From: Leucobacter sp042726155
Lineage (GTDB): Bacteria; Actinomycetota; Actinomycetes; Actinomycetales; Microbacteriaceae
Length of the DNA stretch: 64,000 nucleotides
Direction of reading: 5' to 3'
Assembly: GCF_042726155.1 (NCBI RefSeq)
Contig: NZ_JBHXHV010000002.1
Coordinates: forward strand, 248,001 to 312,000
A program made the position numbers and the translations under genes. The notes beneath the pieces are model-generated. The model saw only the letters and a list, made by a program, of their open reading frames with translations. It was not told where the DNA came from and ran no database searches. Positions 61,031-64,000 of the stretch are shown piece by piece; positions within the stretch are counted from its first letter, which is position 1, and the number at the start of each line of letters is the position of its first letter.

Positions 61031-62374
61031 ATGACGACCGCACCCGGCGCAGCGCAGCGCCTCTCACGGATGATCCAGATTCCAACCGTCTCGGCTGAGA
61101 TTTCCGAGCGCGGGAGTGCCCCCTTCGAGCAGTTCATCACACTGCTCGAAGAGCTATATCCCGGAGTGCATCGGCACCTCGAACGCGAGCGCATCACCGA
61201 GCTCGGTCTGCTGTTCCGCTGGCGCGGCGCCGACGCATCGCTCGACCCCGCCGTGCTCATGGCCCACTTTGACGTCGTGCCGGTAGACCCGAGCGACGCG
61301 TGGACGTATCCGCCATTCGACGGGCAGATCGCCGATGGCTTCGTCTACGGGCGGGGCGCGCTCGACGACAAGGGGCCACTGCTCGTCGTGCTCGAGGCGG
61401 TCGAATCGCTGTTGAGTGAGGGGTTCACCCCGGCTCGGGACGTCTATCTCTCGTTCGGCGGTAATGAGGAGACGTTCGGCGATGCTGCTCGCACGATCGC
61501 ACAGACGTTCATCGACCGCGGCATCACGCCGTGGCTCGTGCTCGATGAGGGCGGTGCGGTGGTAGACGCTCCGCTCCCCCTTGTACGCGGCCTCGCCGCG
61601 ATGGTCGGCGTCGGCGAAAAAGGGGCAATGACCGTGCGCTTGAGCGCTCGGGGCGACGGCGGTCACGCTTCGGCACCGCCCGCTCGTACCGCCGTAGCTC
61701 GCGTGGCGCGCGCGGTCTCCCGTCTCAGCCCGGGTACCTTCCCGGCACGCACCCCAGCCGGAGTGACGCGCATGCTCGAGCACTTCGCCGCCCGCCGCGG
61801 TCCCGCGCAGCGGCTCTATCGGCTGCTCGCGGCGAGGCCCTGGCTCACGGCTCGCGTGTTCTCCCGACTTGGCGGAGAACCTGCTGCAATGGTGCGCACC
61901 ACGGTTGCCCCCACGATGTTCGAGGGCGGCTCGGCAGCAAACGTGCTCCCCTCGCAGGCAAGCGCGACGGTGAATCTGCGCGTCGCGATCGGGGAATCGG
62001 TCGCCGGAACGGCCGAACGCCTTCGGCGACGCATTGCTGACCGGAAGGTCAAGGTCGACGTATTGGAGGGTGAAGATCCCTCGCCGGAATCCGCCACCGA
62101 CAACGCTCAGTTCGCGCTAATTGCGACGGCCGTGCACGCGTCGCACCCCGCGGCGAGCGCGGTGCCGTACGTCATGATGGCGGCCACCGATTCGCGCCAC
62201 TTCCACCGTTTCACACCTGCCGTGTACCGCTTTGCTCCGCTCGCGATGTCGTCCGAGCTGCGGGCAACGATCCACGGTGTCGACGAACGCGTCGCGATCG
62301 ACGAGCTCGAACGGGGCACGAGATTCCACCGCGCACTGATCACGGGTCTCGGCGTCGCGGAGCCACGCCCATGA
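61031..62374 (+). CDS. M20-family metallopeptidase (carboxypeptidase S / PM20D1-like)
   Basis: A 447-residue zinc peptidase. Metal ligands are visible in MAHFDVVPV, RGALDDKG, GGNEETFGD, VLDEGG and DSRHFHRF. The length and the long lid domain resemble carboxypeptidase S/PM20D1, which cleave dipeptides or N-acyl amino acids. AGGAAG is upstream. It overlaps the DHA2 transporter start (ATGA) and probably shares a transcript with the FadH-like gene. Confidence 0.88.
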   Translation: MTTAPGAAQRLSRMIQIPTVSAEISERGSAPFEQFITLLEELYPGVHRHLERERITELGLLFRWRGADASLDPAVLMAHFDVVPVDPSDAWTYPPFDGQIADGFVYGRGALDDKGPLLVVLEAVESLLSEGFTPARDVYLSFGGNEETFGDAARTIAQTFIDRGITPWLVLDEGGAVVDAPLPLVRGLAAMVGVGEKGAMTVRLSARGDGGHASAPPARTAVARVARAVSRLSPGTFPARTPAGVTRMLEHFAARRGPAQRLYRLLAARPWLTARVFSRLGGEPAAMVRTTVAPTMFEGGSAANVLPSQASATVNLRVAIGESVAGTAERLRRRIADRKVKVDVLEGEDPSPESATDNAQFALIATAVHASHPAASAVPYVMMAATDSRHFHRFTPAVYRFAPLAMSSELRATIHGVDERVAIDELERGTRFHRALITGLGVAEPRP

Positions 62375-63837
62375 CGCGGGTGAAACTCGGCGTACTCGCC
62401 GGAGTCGTCGGGTTTCTGGCGTTCGTAGAATTCACCAGCGGGTTCATTCAGGGGTATTACACCCCGATGCTCTCGGATATTGCACGCCACCTCGACGTGC
62501 CAGACGCCGACGTGAACTGGCTTGAGGGCTCGCAGCTCATGCTGTCGGCTCTCGTCGTGCCGGTGCTCGCGAAAATCGGCGATATGGTCGGCCACAAGCG
62601 GATCCTGCTCTGGTCGACCGCGATTACCGCCATCGCAACGCTCGCCCTCCCGTTCGCCAACAGCTTCCCACTCTTTCTCGCCGCGTGGACGCTGCAGGGC
62701 GTGTACGTCGTGTGGTTACCGCTCGAAATCGCTCTCATCTGGTCGCGCACCGCTGGCCGCGACGGACGGTCGCTGCTCACGGCACGTGCCGCGGGCATGC
62801 TCGTTGCTGCGCTCGAGGCCGGCGCGATCTCGGGGGCGCTCATCGGGGGCCAGCTCATCGACTCGTTCCCGATTTTCGGCGTACTCGTGATTCCTGGAGT
62901 GCTCGTGGCACTCTGCTTTGTCGTGATCGCGTTCGGAGTCACAGAATCCCCGGTGCAGCTCGGAGGCAAACTCGATTACGTCGGGCTCATGCTCATCACG
63001 TTCGCGCTGCTCGCGTTCACTGGCGGGCTCAGCCTGCTGCGACTACTGGGGGTCGGGAGCCCGCTCGCGTGGGCCACCGTCGTGCTCGGTGTGATGCTCG
63101 TGATTCCGTTTGCCCGGTGGGAGCTACGGCACCCCGATCCGCTCATCGACGTGCGCCTCTTCCGCTCGCCCGCGCTCGCCCCAGTGTTCGTGACCGCCGC
63201 GCTCTTCGGTATGAGCGTGCTCGGCGCGCAAGCCCCGCTCTCGACCTTCATTCGCACCGACCCCGAAGTCGCCGGCTTTGGTCTCGGCATCGGTGGCTTC
63301 CTCACCTCGCTCGTGATCGGCATGTACCTCATCGCGATGGTCGCGGGAGCGCTGCTCTACCCGCTCGTGGCCCGCCTCACGACTCCGCGGAACACGCTCG
63401 CGGGCGCCGCGCTGCTCGTCGCCATCGGGTACTTCATGTTCGTACCGTTCCACACCACGTACACGCACATGATCGTCAACATCATGATCGCCGGGCTCGG
63501 CTCGGGGGCGCTCGTCGCGGCGCTTCCATCAGCGGCCGCGGCTGGCGCGCCGGAGCGGCTCACCGGCGTGGCCACGGGCCTCACGAATTCAACGAAGACG
63601 GTGGGTGGCGCGATTGCGTCGGCGATCTTTGGAATCGCCCTGATGCACGGCGTCGCGGGGGCGACCGGCACCGCTGACAACGCGGCGGCCGCGGCCGGCG
63701 GTACCGCTGGGTCGTTCACCGGGTACGTGATCGTGTGGTGCGTGTGCGGCGGGTCAGCGTTGATCGCCGCAATTGCACTCAGGTTTGTGGTGCCTCAGCG
63801 GGCGTTTCAGGATCGGCAGCCGTCGCCCGTGGCGTAG
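62371..63837 (+). CDS. MFS transporter, DHA2-like (14 helices)
   Basis: A 488-residue transporter with about 14 hydrophobic helices. LAKIGDMVGHKRILLWST is the loop after helix 2; GERLTGVATGLTNSTKTVGGAIASA-type sequence marks the C-terminal half, as in multidrug DHA2 proteins. Third gene of the FadH-like / M20 / transporter cluster. Its 3' end overlaps the convergent TetR-like gene by 59 bases. Could export or import the peptidase substrate. Confidence 0.85.
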   Translation: MTRVKLGVLAGVVGFLAFVEFTSGFIQGYYTPMLSDIARHLDVPDADVNWLEGSQLMLSALVVPVLAKIGDMVGHKRILLWSTAITAIATLALPFANSFPLFLAAWTLQGVYVVWLPLEIALIWSRTAGRDGRSLLTARAAGMLVAALEAGAISGALIGGQLIDSFPIFGVLVIPGVLVALCFVVIAFGVTESPVQLGGKLDYVGLMLITFALLAFTGGLSLLRLLGVGSPLAWATVVLGVMLVIPFARWELRHPDPLIDVRLFRSPALAPVFVTAALFGMSVLGAQAPLSTFIRTDPEVAGFGLGIGGFLTSLVIGMYLIAMVAGALLYPLVARLTTPRNTLAGAALLVAIGYFMFVPFHTTYTHMIVNIMIAGLGSGALVAALPSAAAAGAPERLTGVATGLTNSTKTVGGAIASAIFGIALMHGVAGATGTADNAAAAAGGTAGSFTGYVIVWCVCGGSALIAAIALRFVVPQRAFQDRQPSPVA

Positions 63838-64000
63838 CGAGTTCGCCCAACTCACTGGTCGTAGCCGCAAACACGCTCTCGGCCACGCACAACGATTTCT
63901 CGAGCAACGCGTCGAGGCGGTGGCGCCCAGCCCCCATCAGCGCCCACCGCCACACGGTGCCCACGAGTGTCGCTGCGTACCCCGCGGCCGTGATCTCGGT
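63779..64000 (-). CDS. C-terminal part of a probable TetR-family regulator, cut by the window edge
   Basis: The frame enters from the right edge and ends at 63779, covering about 73 residues. AAGYAATLVGTVWRWALMGAGR followed by LDALLEKSLCVAES looks like the last helices of a TetR ligand domain, with a short polar tail. The DNA-binding part lies outside the window. Convergence with the DHA2 transporter fits a local regulator. Family call is tentative. Confidence 0.5.
   Translation of the reverse strand, partial: TEITAAGYAATLVGTVWRWALMGAGRHRLDALLEKSLCVAESVFAATTSELGELATPRATAADPETPAEAPQT

Overview
The window is a gene-dense, high-GC stretch of an actinobacterial chromosome. The gene set fits the Microbacteriaceae, possibly Leucobacter or a relative; that placement comes from recognised gene content and order and was not tested by a search. 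The signs are the dxr–site-2-protease–ispG cluster, an nrtR-nadABC-nadS operon, DUF1206 and DUF4192 proteins, many ATGA/GTGA gene overlaps, and many genes whose start codon lies only 6-7 bases after a TANNNT -10 element (leaderless mRNAs). I see no tRNA, rRNA, insertion sequence, prophage or CRISPR array.

Layout. 0-6 kb: the 5' end of an unknown gene, a broken GNAT acetyltransferase, a DUF1206 membrane protein, a zinc alcohol dehydrogenase, a CinA/PncC amidase, a two-domain SDR protein with repeat linkers and a RibD-like reductase. 6-12 kb: an MHS-type carboxylate transporter divergent from a response regulator / histidine kinase / TAXI lipoprotein operon, then a second MFS transporter. 12-18.3 kb: a gcvP-gcvT-gcvH-sdaA operon behind a tandem glycine riboswitch. 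18.4-25.4 kb: an ethanolamine-type permease divergent from a glutamine-synthetase-like ligase, a class I glutamine-amidotransferase hydrolase, an aldehyde dehydrogenase, an SDR and a FadR-type regulator. 25.4-28.5 kb: VanR/VanS/VanZ-like genes and a divergent VanY-like carboxypeptidase, without vanHAX.

28.5-37.3 kb: mixed housekeeping and accessory genes (nitronate monooxygenase, trmB, aroQ, a CPBP protein, a short UvrA paralogue, a LOG-family protein, an RNB ribonuclease). 37.5-43.5 kb: ispG, a site-2 protease, dxr, an FKBP lipoprotein and rsmI. 43.5-52.4 kb: a DsbA-like fusion, an MFS protein, a sufS-sufU pair, a LysR regulator divergent from an SdhA/NadB-like flavoprotein, and a DUF4192 protein. 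52.3-58.4 kb: the NAD de novo operon nrtR-nadA-nadB-nadC-nadS with a palindromic operator. 58.6-64 kb: a cold-shock protein, a FadH-like enoate reductase, an M20 peptidase, a DHA2 transporter and a partial TetR-like gene.

How they fit together. The most coherent hypothesis is that the permease/ligase/dehydrogenase/hydrolase cluster takes ethanolamine, or a similar amine, through gamma-glutamylated intermediates to glycine. The neighbouring glycine-riboswitch operon would then break the glycine down to one-carbon units and, after serine formation elsewhere, to pyruvate. A second candidate system is the three-gene sensor (regulator, kinase, TAXI lipoprotein) facing a carboxylate transporter across a promoter region with an 11-bp-phased direct repeat. 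Both are inferences from gene order and family membership.
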